NCBI RefSeq assembly: GCF_017916275.1
Contig: NZ_JAFMST010000008.1
Coordinates: forward strand, 258,985 to 306,449
Direction: 5' to 3'
Origin: Rubellimicrobium arenae
GTDB taxonomy: Bacteria > Pseudomonadota > Alphaproteobacteria > Rhodobacterales > Rhodobacteraceae
Length of the DNA: 47,465 nt
Positions within the stretch are counted from its first letter, which is position 1. Each line of letters opens with the position of its first letter. Under the pieces are notes generated by a model. It saw nothing but the letters and a program-made list of their open reading frames with translations, was not told the DNA's origin and ran no database searches. The position numbers and the translations under genes were made by a program. Positions 8,375-17,593 of this stretch are shown here, one piece after another.

Positions 8375-9613
8375 ATGCCTGGTTCCTTGGTGCTGGGCGC
8401 CTATCTGGCGCTGGCGGCCCTGGGTGGCGGCCGCAGCGAGGCCGAGCCGCCCCGGCCGGATGGGTCCCTGCTCTGGGTGCATCTCGACGGGGTGGCGCGC
8501 CTGCCCTCGCTCATCGCTCTGACCGAGCAGTTGCCAGCCGACGTGTCGATCCTGGTGACGCTCCCACGCGGGACCGATCTGCCTCCGACGACTGGGCGCA
8601 TGATCCTGCGCCATGTGCCGCACGAAGGCGGCGGGAGCGTGCAGGCCTTCCTGGATCACTGGACGCCGGACGCCCTGCTCTGGGTCGGGGGCGGACTGCG
8701 CCCGGCGCTTCTGGCGAAGGCCCGGATGCCCAAGCTTCTGGTCGAGGGCGCGCCCGATCCTCAGATCATGATGCGCGGGGCTGGCTGGCCCTGGCTCGCG
8801 CGGTCGGTCGTGCCCTTCTTTGATCGCGCTCTGGTCGCGGGGGACGCCGCCGCGGAACGCCTGGCCCGCGCCGGCCTGTCCGACGACCGGCTTGAGATCG
8901 CCGGATCGCTGGACGCCCCCGCTCCCGTCCTGCCCTGCAACGAACGCGAGCGGCGCGACCTTGCCCAAAGCCTCGGAGCGCGTCCCGTCTGGCTCGCGGG
9001 GGATCTTCCCCTGGCCGAGCTTCCGTCCATCGTGGCCGCCTACCTGCACGCCAGCCGGACGGCGCACCGGCTGCTGCTCATCCTCGCGCCGCGCCATGCG
9101 GATGAAGCCCCCGCCTTCGCCCGCGCCCTGAACGACGCGGGGCTCCGGGTGGCCGAGCGTGCGGAAGGGGACGAGCCGGAGGACGGCACCCAGGTCTACC
9201 TGGCCGACGGCCCGAGCGAGATGGGCCTCTGGCTCCGGCTCGCCCCGCTGGCCTATCTGGGCGGCACCCTGACGGACGGAGCGGGGGGACGCCATCCCTT
9301 CGAGGCGGCGGCGCTGGGATCGGTGCTGATCCATGGCCCCGTCACCATGCCGCATGCGGCCGCCTGGGCCCGGCTCGACGCCGCCGGAGCGGCCCGGGTC
9401 ATCCTGAACGGAGCCGAGCTCGGACGTGCGGTGGAGGCGCTCCTGGCCCCTGACAAGGCGGCGGCGATGGCCCATGCGGGCTGGGACGTGGCCACGCAGG
9501 GAGCCGAGGTCGCCAACCGCGTGGCGGATCTGATCCGGGTTTCCCTGGCCCATCCCGCCCCTTCGGGTCCTGCGGCCGAGGCTCCCGCCTTGGCCAACCC
9601 GGCGAGCGCGTGA
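8375..9613 (+). CDS. WaaA/KdtA-like (GT30) protein, probably catalytically divergent
   Basis: The 412-residue protein aligns by eye with Kdo transferases (WaaA), which attach Kdo from CMP-Kdo to lipid IVA at the inner membrane. Recognisable blocks are RPVWLAGDLP, HRLLLILAPRH, QVYLADGPSEMGLWLRLAPLAYLGGTL and GGRHPFEAAALGSVLIHGP. Two signature blocks are altered. The N-terminal HxxSVGE motif with the catalytic Glu reads HLDGVARLP (about residues 36-44). The IESELWPNLL block reads WVGGGLRPALL (103-113). Loss of the catalytic Glu suggests an inactive or altered-function paralogue, and another waaA may exist elsewhere. The gene overlaps lpxK in a TGATG, so lipid A context is firm. The start has a weak ribosome-binding site. 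Confidence 0.75.
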   Translation: MPGSLVLGAYLALAALGGGRSEAEPPRPDGSLLWVHLDGVARLPSLIALTEQLPADVSILVTLPRGTDLPPTTGRMILRHVPHEGGGSVQAFLDHWTPDALLWVGGGLRPALLAKARMPKLLVEGAPDPQIMMRGAGWPWLARSVVPFFDRALVAGDAAAERLARAGLSDDRLEIAGSLDAPAPVLPCNERERRDLAQSLGARPVWLAGDLPLAELPSIVAAYLHASRTAHRLLLILAPRHADEAPAFARALNDAGLRVAERAEGDEPEDGTQVYLADGPSEMGLWLRLAPLAYLGGTLTDGAGGRHPFEAAALGSVLIHGPVTMPHAAAWARLDAAGAARVILNGAELGRAVEALLAPDKAAAMAHAGWDVATQGAEVANRVADLIRVSLAHPAPSGPAAEAPALANPASA

Positions 9614-10629
9614 TGCGGCAACCCGGCTGGTGGTATGATCCCGAGCCTCGACTGGCGGCCCGGCTGCTGGCCCCCCTGGGCCTGGCCTATGCGGGAGCCA
9701 CGGCCTGGCGGCTGTCGCGCGCCACGCCCGACCATGCCGGCGTGCCGGTCATTTGCGTCGGCAACCTCGATGCAGGGGGAACGGGCAAGACGCCGGTCAC
9801 CATCGCCCTGGCCGAGCGGCTGTCCGGCCGGGGCGTGCCGGTCCATGTCGTCTCGCGCGGCTACGGCGGGCGCCTGGCCGGGCCGGAGCGGGTGCTTCCC
9901 TCCCATGGCGCGGCGGATGTAGGGGACGAGCCGCTCCTCATCTCGGCCTTCGTGCCGACCTGGGTGGCACGGGACCGGGCTGCGGGCGTCCGGGCGGCCG
10001 CAGCCGCCGGGGCCAGGGCCGTGATTCTGGATGACGGGTTTCAGAATCCGTCGGTGCGCAAGGACCTCTCGATCGTCGTGGTGGATGCGGCGCGCGGCTG
10101 GGGCAATGGGCGCGCGATCCCGGCGGGTCCCCTGCGGGAGTCGGTCGCCGCCGGGCTGGCCCGGGCCGATGCCGTCATCTCCCTGGGGGAGGAGGTTGCG
10201 CAGGACGTCTTCCGGGCCCGCTGGGGCTCGGCCCTGAGATCCCTGCCCCATCTTCGCGGGGCCTTGCGCCCCTTGCCGACCGGGATGCCCTGGGCGGGCC
10301 TGCGCGCCCTGGCCTTTGCCGGCATCGGCCAGCCCGGAAAGTTCTTTGCCACGCTGAAGGGCTTGGGTGCCGAGATCGTGGCGACGCGCTCCTTCGACGA
10401 TCACGAGCCTCTGAGCCGGCCGCTGCTCCAGCGCCTGGAGGCGGACGCCGCCCGTCTGGGCGCGCAGCTCGTGACCACGGAGAAGGATGCGGTGCGGCTT
10501 CCGCCGTCCATGCGGGCGCGGGTGCTCACGCTGCCGGTGCGCCTTCATCTGGAAAGCTGGGACCCGCTGGACGCAAGGCTCGACCGCTTGGGCCTGGGTC
10601 AGTCCCAGGGGGAGCCGAGGCAGCCCTGA
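9613..10629 (+). CDS. lpxK: Tetraacyldisaccharide 4'-kinase
   Basis: LpxK phosphorylates the 4' position of the lipid A disaccharide using ATP at the inner-membrane face. The 338-residue protein starts at ATG 9613, sharing bases with the upstream TGA. A GTG one codon earlier is also possible. An N-terminal hydrophobic stretch (LAARLLAPLGLAYAGATAWRL) is followed by the P-loop variant NLDAGGTGKTPV (51-62). Next come the conserved DDGFQN (about 141-146), AGPLRE, and the late FDDHEPLS and TTEKDAVRLP motifs. All are standard for LpxK, and the length is normal. The last 31 bp overlap the 3' end of the convergent CoA-transferase gene. Confidence 0.95.
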   Translation: MRQPGWWYDPEPRLAARLLAPLGLAYAGATAWRLSRATPDHAGVPVICVGNLDAGGTGKTPVTIALAERLSGRGVPVHVVSRGYGGRLAGPERVLPSHGAADVGDEPLLISAFVPTWVARDRAAGVRAAAAAGARAVILDDGFQNPSVRKDLSIVVVDAARGWGNGRAIPAGPLRESVAAGLARADAVISLGEEVAQDVFRARWGSALRSLPHLRGALRPLPTGMPWAGLRALAFAGIGQPGKFFATLKGLGAEIVATRSFDDHEPLSRPLLQRLEADAARLGAQLVTTEKDAVRLPPSMRARVLTLPVRLHLESWDPLDARLDRLGLGQSQGEPRQP

Positions 10630-11747
10630 TGCTCGCCCAGGCGGGGCGAGGCGCGATCCAGCGCCAAGGCCGAGTCGGAAAAGACGATGGGCGTGCGCAC
10701 GCCGGGGACGCCGTCCGGTTCGATCCGCAGCCGCCGCGCGATGACCTGGGGATCGGCAAAGACGTCGGCCATGTCGTTGATCGGCCCGGCGGGCACGCCC
10801 TGCCCTTCGCAGCGGGACAGCAGCTCGTCGCGCCCAAGGCGCAGGACCGCCTCCTGCAGCAGCGGCACCAGGATGTCGCGCCGGGCCAGCCGGTCGGGAT
10901 TGGTGGCGAAGGCCGGGTCCGTTCCCAGGGCCTCGAGGCCCAGCAGCGCGCAGAAGCGCCGGAACTGGCCGTCGTTCCCCACCGCCACGATGGCATGGCC
11001 GTCGGCGCAGGCGAACACCTGATAGGGCACGATGTTGGGATGCGCGTTCCCCATGCGCTGGGGCGCGATCCCGCTGGCGAGGTAGTTCATGGCCTGGTTG
11101 GCCGTGATCGCCGTCGCCACATCCAGAAGCGCCATGTCGATCCGCTGGCCCAGCCCGGTCGCGTTGCGCTGGTGGATCGCCGCCAGAATAGCCGTGGCGG
11201 CATAGACCCCGGTGAAGATGTCGGTCACCGCCACCCCGACCTTCTGCGGCTCGCGGTCGGGCTCCCCGGTGACGGACATCAACCCCGACATGCCCTGGAC
11301 GATGTAGTCGTAGCCGGCCCGGCAGGCGTAAGGCCCATCCTGCCCGAACCCGGTGATGGAGCACCACACGAGCCGGGGATTGAGCGTCGACAGCGCCTCC
11401 CAGCCCAGTCCATATCGGTCGAGGCCGCCCAGCTTGAAGTTCTCGATGACCACGTCGGCCCCGGTCGCCAGGCGACGCACGGCCTCCCGCCCCTCCTCCG
11501 TAGAGAAATCCGCCACGACGGACCGCTTGCCGCGATTGCAGGCGTGGAAATAGGCGGCGGCCGTCTCGCCGTCATGGCTGATGAACGGAGGACCCCAGCG
11601 TCGGGTGTCGTCGCCTTCGGGACTCTCGACCTTGACCACGGTGGCGCCCAGGTCGGACAGGAGTTGTCCGGCCCAGGGACCGGCCAGGATGCGCGCGAGC
11701 TCCAGAACCCTCAGGCCGCTGAGCGGCGGGCGGCCATGCTGCGTCAT
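10599..11747 (-). CDS. Class III (CaiB/BaiF family) CoA transferase
   Basis: The 382-residue protein begins MTQHGRPPLSGLRVLELARILAGPWAGQLL. It shows the family motifs LGATVVKVESPEGDDTR, the catalytic Asp region GLGQRIDMALLDVA (Asp in IDMALLD), NIVPYQVF and VPAGPINDMADVFADPQV. Class III transferases move CoA between carboxylates through an Asp-linked anhydride. Substrates are not readable from sequence, though the length and motifs fit succinyl-CoA-dependent dicarboxylate CoA transferases. The ATG at 11747 is 9 bp after the DsbA-like stop, so it is probably the last gene of a DUF721-dsbA-CoA transferase transcript. The 3' end runs 31 bp into lpxK on the opposite strand. Confidence 0.9.
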   Translation of the reverse strand: MTQHGRPPLSGLRVLELARILAGPWAGQLLSDLGATVVKVESPEGDDTRRWGPPFISHDGETAAAYFHACNRGKRSVVADFSTEEGREAVRRLATGADVVIENFKLGGLDRYGLGWEALSTLNPRLVWCSITGFGQDGPYACRAGYDYIVQGMSGLMSVTGEPDREPQKVGVAVTDIFTGVYAATAILAAIHQRNATGLGQRIDMALLDVATAITANQAMNYLASGIAPQRMGNAHPNIVPYQVFACADGHAIVAVGNDGQFRRFCALLGLEALGTDPAFATNPDRLARRDILVPLLQEAVLRLGRDELLSRCEGQGVPAGPINDMADVFADPQVIARRLRIEPDGVPGVRTPIVFSDSALALDRASPRLGEHQGCLGSPWD

Positions 11748-11756
11748 CGCGCGCCG

Positions 11757-12425
11757 TTACTGCGTTTCGGCCAGCTCGGAGTCGATGATCGACTTGAGGT
11801 CGTCATAGGCCATGTTGGAGTGCGACTCGCCGTTGATGATGAAGGTCGGCGTGGACTGGATGCCGTCACGCTCGGCATTCTCCTGATACCAGGCCACGAG
11901 GGCCTCGGCTTGCGCCTCGTTGTTCAGGCAGGCGTCCAGCGTGGCGTCATCCATTCCGGCGGACTTGCCGATGCGGCGCAGGTTCTCGGCGATCTGGGCG
12001 GGCTCCCCTTCGCCGATCCAGTCGCGCTGGGTGTCGTAAAGGATGTCGCTGATCCCGAAGAACCGCATCTCGCCGCCGCAGCGGGCGATCATCGAGGCCC
12101 AGAGGCCGAAGCGGTCGAAATAGACCTCGCGGAAGACGAACCGCACCTTGCCGGTGTCGATGTAGTCCTCCTTGAGATGCTGGTACTGGTCGGCGTGGAA
12201 GGCCGCGCAGTGCGGGCAGGTGAAGGACCCGTACTCGACGATGGTGACCGGCGCATCCTCGGCCCCCTGCGCCATGTCCTGGATGGTGACCGGGGCGGCT
12301 TCGGCGGCCGTATCGGCAGGCGCGGCCTGATCTGTGGCTTCCTGCGCCCAGGCGGAGGACAGCATCCCGACGCCGCCAAGGGCAAGCGCAGAGGACAGGG
12401 CGGCGATAAGGACGGGTCTCTTCAT
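11757..12425 (-). CDS. DsbA/Com1-like periplasmic thiol oxidoreductase
   Basis: The 222-residue product starts at ATG 12425 with a signal peptide (MKRPVLIAALSSALALGGVG...AWAQ) and an Ala/Asp-rich linker. A thioredoxin fold follows with the active site CPHC at residues 70-73 (EYGSFTCPHCAAFH). The DsbA-like helical insertion and a cis-Pro region (STPTFIINGE, near the C-terminus) are present. Such proteins oxidise or isomerise disulfides in exported proteins. The CPHC dipeptide is typical of strongly oxidising DsbA. It sits between the DUF721 gene (28-bp gap) and the CoA transferase, a linkage common in Rhodobacterales for the first two. No DsbB gene is nearby. Confidence 0.9.
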   Translation of the reverse strand: MKRPVLIAALSSALALGGVGMLSSAWAQEATDQAAPADTAAEAAPVTIQDMAQGAEDAPVTIVEYGSFTCPHCAAFHADQYQHLKEDYIDTGKVRFVFREVYFDRFGLWASMIARCGGEMRFFGISDILYDTQRDWIGEGEPAQIAENLRRIGKSAGMDDATLDACLNNEAQAEALVAWYQENAERDGIQSTPTFIINGESHSNMAYDDLKSIIDSELAETQ

Positions 12426-12453
12426 GGACAGGCCTCGATACTTGGGCGTCCCG

Positions 12454-12963
12454 TCAGGGTCGGGACCTCGACAGGACATTGGCGGCGAGCGCAGCGAGCG
12501 CAAGCCTCAATTCCGAGTCGCTCACGCCATTGGCAAGAGGCTCGACCTCGCTGGGCGGAACGGCGACGCGGGTCGCGATCTGGTCGGGGACGGGCACGGC
12601 CTCGTTCATGAAGGCCTCGGGGCCGGCCTGCTTGATGCGGATCCTGGCGATCGCGTTGTAGCCGTAGCAGGCGTTCACTCGCTCGCGCAGCCGCTCCTTC
12701 TCCATCTCGAGCCGCAGCGCCGCGGCGCCCAGCGCGAGGATGGTGAGCGTGGCCCCCTCCTCGGCCCCCTTCTTGCCCCGAGGGTGGCGCACCTCGAGGG
12801 GCCTGGCGATGGCGGCGATGGATTCGCCCACGATCTCGGACCAGTGGGTCAGGAGCCGCGTCGCGGAAAATCCCCGCGCCTCGCCCAACTGACGGATCTT
12901 GGCGCGAAGAAGGTCGGCGGCAGGGGTGAAATGTCCGTGACGGTCCACGCGGAAGCCTTTCAT
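12454..12963 (-). CDS. DUF721 (DciA-like) protein
   Basis: The 169-residue protein (MKGFRVDRHGHFTPAADLLRAKI) contains the DUF721 core. This consists of an N-terminal helix pair ending in TRLLTHWSEIVGESIAAIARPLEV (about 40-64), a strand TLTILALGAAALRLEMEKERLRERVNACYG, and AIARIRIKQ. DUF721 proteins include DciA, the ancestral loader of the replicative helicase DnaB, with a KH-like fold. In alphaproteobacteria they are usually just called DUF721. The gene is divergent from mutY with about 30 bp between starts and precedes the dsbA-like gene. A role in replication initiation is family knowledge, not shown here. Confidence 0.85.
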   Translation of the reverse strand: MKGFRVDRHGHFTPAADLLRAKIRQLGEARGFSATRLLTHWSEIVGESIAAIARPLEVRHPRGKKGAEEGATLTILALGAAALRLEMEKERLRERVNACYGYNAIARIRIKQAGPEAFMNEAVPVPDQIATRVAVPPSEVEPLANGVSDSELRLALAALAANVLSRSRP

Positions 12964-12992
12964 GTGGATGGCATGATGATAGGCCGGAGCGC

Positions 12993-14090
12993 ATGGCGGC
13001 GACAGTCCCCCGGCAGGGAAGAATGGGCACGGACATCACGAACAATCTCCTGGCCTGGTACGACCGCCACGCGCGGACGCTGCCCTGGCGCACGCCGCCC
13101 GGATCGGGGGCCACGCCGGACCCGTATCGGGTGTGGCTGTCGGAGATCATGCTCCAGCAGACCACGGTCGCCGCCGTGAAGGGCTACTTCGAACGCTTCA
13201 CGGCGCGCTGGCCGACCGTGGACGCCCTGGCGGCGGCCGACGACGCCGAGGTGATGGCCGAATGGGCGGGGCTGGGCTACTATGCACGGGCGCGGAACCT
13301 GCTGGCCTGCGCCCGGACCGTCGCGGCGCGCGGCGGCTTTCCCGAAACCGAGGCGGGCCTCCGGACCCTTCCGGGAATCGGCCCCTATACGGCGGCGGCC
13401 GTGGCCTCGATCGCCTTCGGCCAAAGAGCGGTCGTGGTCGACGGCAACGTCGAGCGCGTGATGGCGCGGGTCTTCGACGTGACCACGCCCCTGCCCGCCG
13501 CCCGGGCCGAGATCTACGCCCATGCCGATGCGCTGACCCCCGACGAACGGCCCGGGGACTATGCGCAGGCCGTGATGGACCTGGGCGCGACCGTCTGCAC
13601 GCCCCGTTCGCCCGCCTGCGTGATCTGCCCCTGGCGCGAGCCCTGTCAGGCCCGCGCCCGAGGGGTGCAGGCGGACCGGCCGGTCAAGCTGCCCAAGCGC
13701 GAGGTGCCGCAACGGCGCGGCGTCGCCTATGTCGGCCGGCGCGAGGACGGGGCCTGGCTGCTGGAGACCCGGGCCACGGACCGGATGCTGGGCGGGATGC
13801 TGGGCTGGCCCGGCTCGGCCTGGGACCGGGGCGAGGAGCACGCGGATCCGCCGGCCCCCGGCGATTGGGTCACGTTGAACGTCGAGGCGCGGCATGGCTT
13901 CTCGCATTTCGGGCTGACGCTGAAGGTCCTGGTCGCCCGCCTGCCCCGCGATGCCGAACCGCGACGCGGAGCCTTCGTCCCGGCGTCCGACTTCCGGCCC
14001 GGCCAGCTTCCCACGGCGATGCGGCGCGTCCTGGACGTGGCCCTGACCTCGCCATTGATCACGAACCCTGAATGGATTGTTCCGGATTGA
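12993..14090 (+). CDS. mutY: Adenine DNA glycosylase MutY
   Basis: MutY removes adenine mispaired with 8-oxoguanine. The 365-residue protein has the N-terminal WYDRHARTLPWR, the catalytic-region LSEIMLQQTTVAAV, and the helix-hairpin-helix TLPGIGPYTAAAVASIAFG (about 124-142) followed by VDGNVERV. The 4Fe-4S cluster ligands are CTPRSPACVICPWREPC (spacing C-x6-C-x2-C-x5-C). A C-terminal NUDIX-like 8-oxoG recognition domain ends in RHGFSHFGLTLKV. ATG 13023 (MGTDITNN) is an alternative start with a slightly better upstream AGGGA, and it removes ten poorly conserved residues. The gene is divergent from DUF721. Thematic link: an 8-oxoguanine-deaminase-like gene lies about 5 kb away. Confidence 0.95.
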   Translation: MAATVPRQGRMGTDITNNLLAWYDRHARTLPWRTPPGSGATPDPYRVWLSEIMLQQTTVAAVKGYFERFTARWPTVDALAAADDAEVMAEWAGLGYYARARNLLACARTVAARGGFPETEAGLRTLPGIGPYTAAAVASIAFGQRAVVVDGNVERVMARVFDVTTPLPAARAEIYAHADALTPDERPGDYAQAVMDLGATVCTPRSPACVICPWREPCQARARGVQADRPVKLPKREVPQRRGVAYVGRREDGAWLLETRATDRMLGGMLGWPGSAWDRGEEHADPPAPGDWVTLNVEARHGFSHFGLTLKVLVARLPRDAEPRRGAFVPASDFRPGQLPTAMRRVLDVALTSPLITNPEWIVPD

Positions 14091-14146
14091 GTGGTCCAGA
14101 ATCGCAGGCCGGTGTTGAATGCATGACACAGGCGGGCGATGATGAG

Positions 14147-14184
14147 AAAAAAGGACCCTGCCGGGTAGCGAGCCATCGGCAGGG
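14147..14184 (-). terminator. Rho-independent terminator downstream of ccrM
   Basis: On the minus strand CCCTGCCG (14184-14177) and CGGCAGGG (14163-14156) pair around a 13-nt loop, and the stem can be extended by two pairs past one mismatch. The sequence TCCTTTTTTCTC follows directly, with six T at 14152-14147. It lies about 95 bp after the ccrM stop and is the clearest intrinsic terminator in the window. Confidence 0.85.
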
Positions 14185-14279
14185 CCCCAGGTGGGAGCCG
14201 GGCGCTAAGGGCGCTCGCCAGCTCCGGCGGTCTGGAGGCCCGCCCAGAAGGGGCGGGCCAATTCTTCAAATGTGATGGA

Positions 14280-15389
<1,110 letters not shown>

Positions 15390-15476
15390 TCACTGCCTCA
15401 TGAACCGGCGAATTTTTTCGCTCTGGTTGGGGATAAGTTGAGGACAGCGAGGGGAACTGTCAAAAGCGAAATGTGA

Positions 15477-16112
15477 TCAGGAACTTACCTTTTCCGCTTG
15501 CCACAAGACCTTGTGGACCGGAGCGAAGGTACGTCTATGATATGGGGTCGGCCCCAGGCTTTGTAGCGCAGCCATGTGGCTTTTTGACCCATAACCCATG
15601 TTGGTCTCCCAGCCGTAGCCCGGGTGCTGTTGCGCCAGCGCGACCATGATCCCGTCGCGCCACACCTTGGCCACGATCGAGGCCGCGGCAATGGACAGGC
15701 TGCGCGCGTCGCCGCGAACGAGCCCCGTCGCCGGGCAGGTCAGATTCGGAGGCAGCTGCGATCCGTCGACCAGGGCATGGTCGATGGGGCCGCCAAGAGC
15801 CTCTAGGGCACGGATCATCGCAAGATGCGTGGCGCGGAGGATGTTCAGCTCCTCGATCTCCTCCACCGAGGCCTCGCCCAAGCCGACTCGGGCCGAGGCG
15901 CGGATGGCTTCGGCGGCCTGCTCCCTGCGGCGGCGCGTCATGACCTTGCTGTCGTAAAGGCCGGACGGGATCCGGTCTGGGTCCAGAATCACGGCAGCGG
16001 CGATCAACGGGCCGGCCAGGGGGCCACGGCCGACCTCGTCCACCCCGGCGATTCGGAGATGGCCACGGGCGAGGAGGGCCTCCTCATGGGAAAAGTCGGG
16101 CGTGATTCTCAT
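15477..16112 (-). CDS. rnhB: Ribonuclease HII
   Basis: RNase HII cuts RNA in RNA-DNA hybrids and at single ribonucleotides. The 211-residue protein starts at ATG 16112 (MRITPDFSHEE). Acidic metal ligands are visible in GVDEVGRGPLAGP (Asp25, Glu26) and in ALVDGSQLPP. The motif SIAAASIVAKVWRD and the C-terminal HPGYGWETNMGYGSKSH and YHRRTFAPV are all standard. Length is typical. An open frame continues upstream to 16496 but has no family similarity and lies in a palindrome-rich intergenic region. It is followed by ccrM on the same strand. Confidence 0.95.
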   Translation of the reverse strand: MRITPDFSHEEALLARGHLRIAGVDEVGRGPLAGPLIAAAVILDPDRIPSGLYDSKVMTRRRREQAAEAIRASARVGLGEASVEEIEELNILRATHLAMIRALEALGGPIDHALVDGSQLPPNLTCPATGLVRGDARSLSIAAASIVAKVWRDGIMVALAQQHPGYGWETNMGYGSKSHMAALQSLGPTPYHRRTFAPVHKVLWQAEKVSS

Positions 16113-16617
16113 GGCGCCATCTGGCCGCCCCGCCCCCTTGGGAGCAAGCGGCACGGACCATGTCGGCCGTGGGGAGGAGCCCTGGAGGCCCCTCCCCCGG
16201 GCCGGACCACGGACGAGCTGGGGCGAACGCCCGTGCCTTGCCCCCGGATGGGGAGGGGTCCGAAGATCCCCTCCCCGCCCACGACGCGAACCAACTGGGG
16301 CGATGGGTCCGCGCCGCTCTCCGGCGCTCGGCCCCCTTGAGGGTCCGGGCCGGATCTCTCGAATCGCACCTGGCCGGGCGCGCGTCCCGTGCAAGCTCCA
16401 CGAGGCTCGCCGCCGGAGGTCCGGACGGCCGTCCCGGACCAAGGCTTCAGCGTCCGGCCGGCACCGCCCGACGTTCACCGAGGTGTCGGATCGCATTTCG
16501 GCCAGGGGGCGACGTCATGCAATGACCGTCCCTAAGCCGCCGTCCGACAAGGGGGGGACCCGGCCGGGTTAGAAGCGGGTTATTGAATAGCGGGGTCCGC
16601 TCGGGCAGGGTCGAGGC
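16113..16617. other. Palindrome-rich intergenic region (about 500 bp)
   Basis: No convincing gene lies between rnhB (minus) and the small secreted gene (plus). The stretch holds two G-rich hairpins, GGGGAGG/CCTCCCC at 16171-16177/16191-16197 and GGGGAGGGG/CCCCTCCCC at 16250-16258/16268-16276. It also holds a short repeated CTGGGGCGA near 16218 and 16294. Open frames across it have the composition of random high-GC sequence. Promoters for both flanking genes must be here, but I cannot place them. Confidence 0.6.
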
Positions 16618-16905
16618 ATGAAGATGTCCTTCCCTCTGCTGCTGCCCTTGCTGGTCCTGGCCGCCGCCGCCCACGCGCAGGAACCCTGCTTCGCCGACTA
16701 CAAGGCGTCGCGGGACAATCCGCTCGAGTTGCAGTACGGCGTGGCCGAGATCCGCGGCGACTGCACCGTGCGCGAGGCCGAACGGGAGCTGCGTCCCCGC
16801 CTCGCCGCGGATGACTGGCAACTCCTCGAGGTGATCTCTACCTTTGGGGAGTCGGGACTGGAGGAAAGACGTGAAAGCGCTGGCGAGTATTTCCTCCGCT
16901 ACTGA
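16618..16905 (+). CDS. Small secreted two-cysteine protein coupled to the next gene
   Basis: A 95-residue protein with a clear signal peptide (MKMSFPLLLPLLVLAAAAHA|QE). The mature part has about 75 residues and is hydrophilic with two Cys (24 and 49), which could form one disulfide. A conserved-looking stretch is DNPLELQYGVAEIRGDCT. I do not recognise a named family. The stop lies 35 bp inside the following gene, so translation of the two is very probably coupled and the products may act together, this one in the periplasm and the next in the membrane. An interaction with the periplasmic loop of the next protein is inference. Confidence 0.7.
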   Translation: MKMSFPLLLPLLVLAAAAHAQEPCFADYKASRDNPLELQYGVAEIRGDCTVREAERELRPRLAADDWQLLEVISTFGESGLEERRESAGEYFLRY

Positions 16906-17593
16906 GCTCACCTCGGGCGAGGCCCGGGCCTGGGGCAGCCGCGCGGTCGCGATCGGCATCGCCTCGATCGTGGCGATCCTGCTCGGGGCCGCGGTGCTCC
17001 TGTTCATCAACCTTCCGGACGCGAACGCCTTCAACGCGCGGGTCGAGCGTCTCTTCGTCGAGACCGACTTCACGACCCAGCGCGAACTCCGGCTCCTCGA
17101 GGTGCTGGCCCAGTCCGGCACGGCGTTCGGAGAGGTCCTGACTTCCTACCGCACGATCATCTTCGTGCTGCTGGTCTTTGCCACCGCCATGATGATCGCC
17201 GCCGTGGCCTTCCTCGTGATGCTGGTGGCGCTCAACCGCCGCATGGGCCAGATCGAGCGCAAGGGCATCGAGGTGAACTCGCTCCTCATCTCGCGTGAAT
17301 CGAACACGGTCTACCTCAACAACTTCGAGTTCAAGCTGACCGAGGCCGCCACGGAAACGCTGGCTGTCCTCGCCGAGGCGCGCATGGACGACGAGGTGCT
17401 GTCGGGCGCGCAGATCGAGGCGGTGATCTCGGGCCGCGACGCGTCCCAGTGCGACGAGGCGGCCGGAGCCACCCGGATCAAGCGCCTCCGCGACACCCTG
17501 GGCAACCAGATGGTGAGCGAGCTCCTGGTCCGGAACATCGCGCGCAAGGGCTATACCCTGGCCGTCGACAAGGCGGCGATCCGCATGGTCTGA
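16871..17593 (+). CDS. Two-TM membrane protein with C-terminal winged-helix domain
   Basis: The 240-residue protein starts at GTG 16871, with GGAGGA six bases upstream, inside the preceding gene. TM1 is about residues 25-47, a 48-residue loop follows (48-95), and TM2 is about 96-122. A cytoplasmic C-terminal domain (147-232) reads like the OmpR/PhoB winged helix: FKLTEAATETLAVLAEA (helix 1), EVLSGAQIEAVISG (helix 2), TRIKRLRDTLGNQ (recognition helix) and LLVRNIARKGYTLAV (wing). The match is to pattern, not to a named protein. If correct, it is a membrane-tethered one-component regulator with its DNA-binding domain after the TMs, opposite in order to ToxR/CadC. The partner small protein may be its sensor. 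Confidence 0.7.
   Translation: MKALASISSATELTSGEARAWGSRAVAIGIASIVAILLGAAVLLFINLPDANAFNARVERLFVETDFTTQRELRLLEVLAQSGTAFGEVLTSYRTIIFVLLVFATAMMIAAVAFLVMLVALNRRMGQIERKGIEVNSLLISRESNTVYLNNFEFKLTEAATETLAVLAEARMDDEVLSGAQIEAVISGRDASQCDEAAGATRIKRLRDTLGNQMVSELLVRNIARKGYTLAVDKAAIRMV

Noticed and set aside
16113-16496. N-terminal extension of RNase HII
   Set aside because: The family starts at MRITPDFS; the extra 128 residues are low-complexity Arg/Pro/Gly from a palindromic intergenic region.
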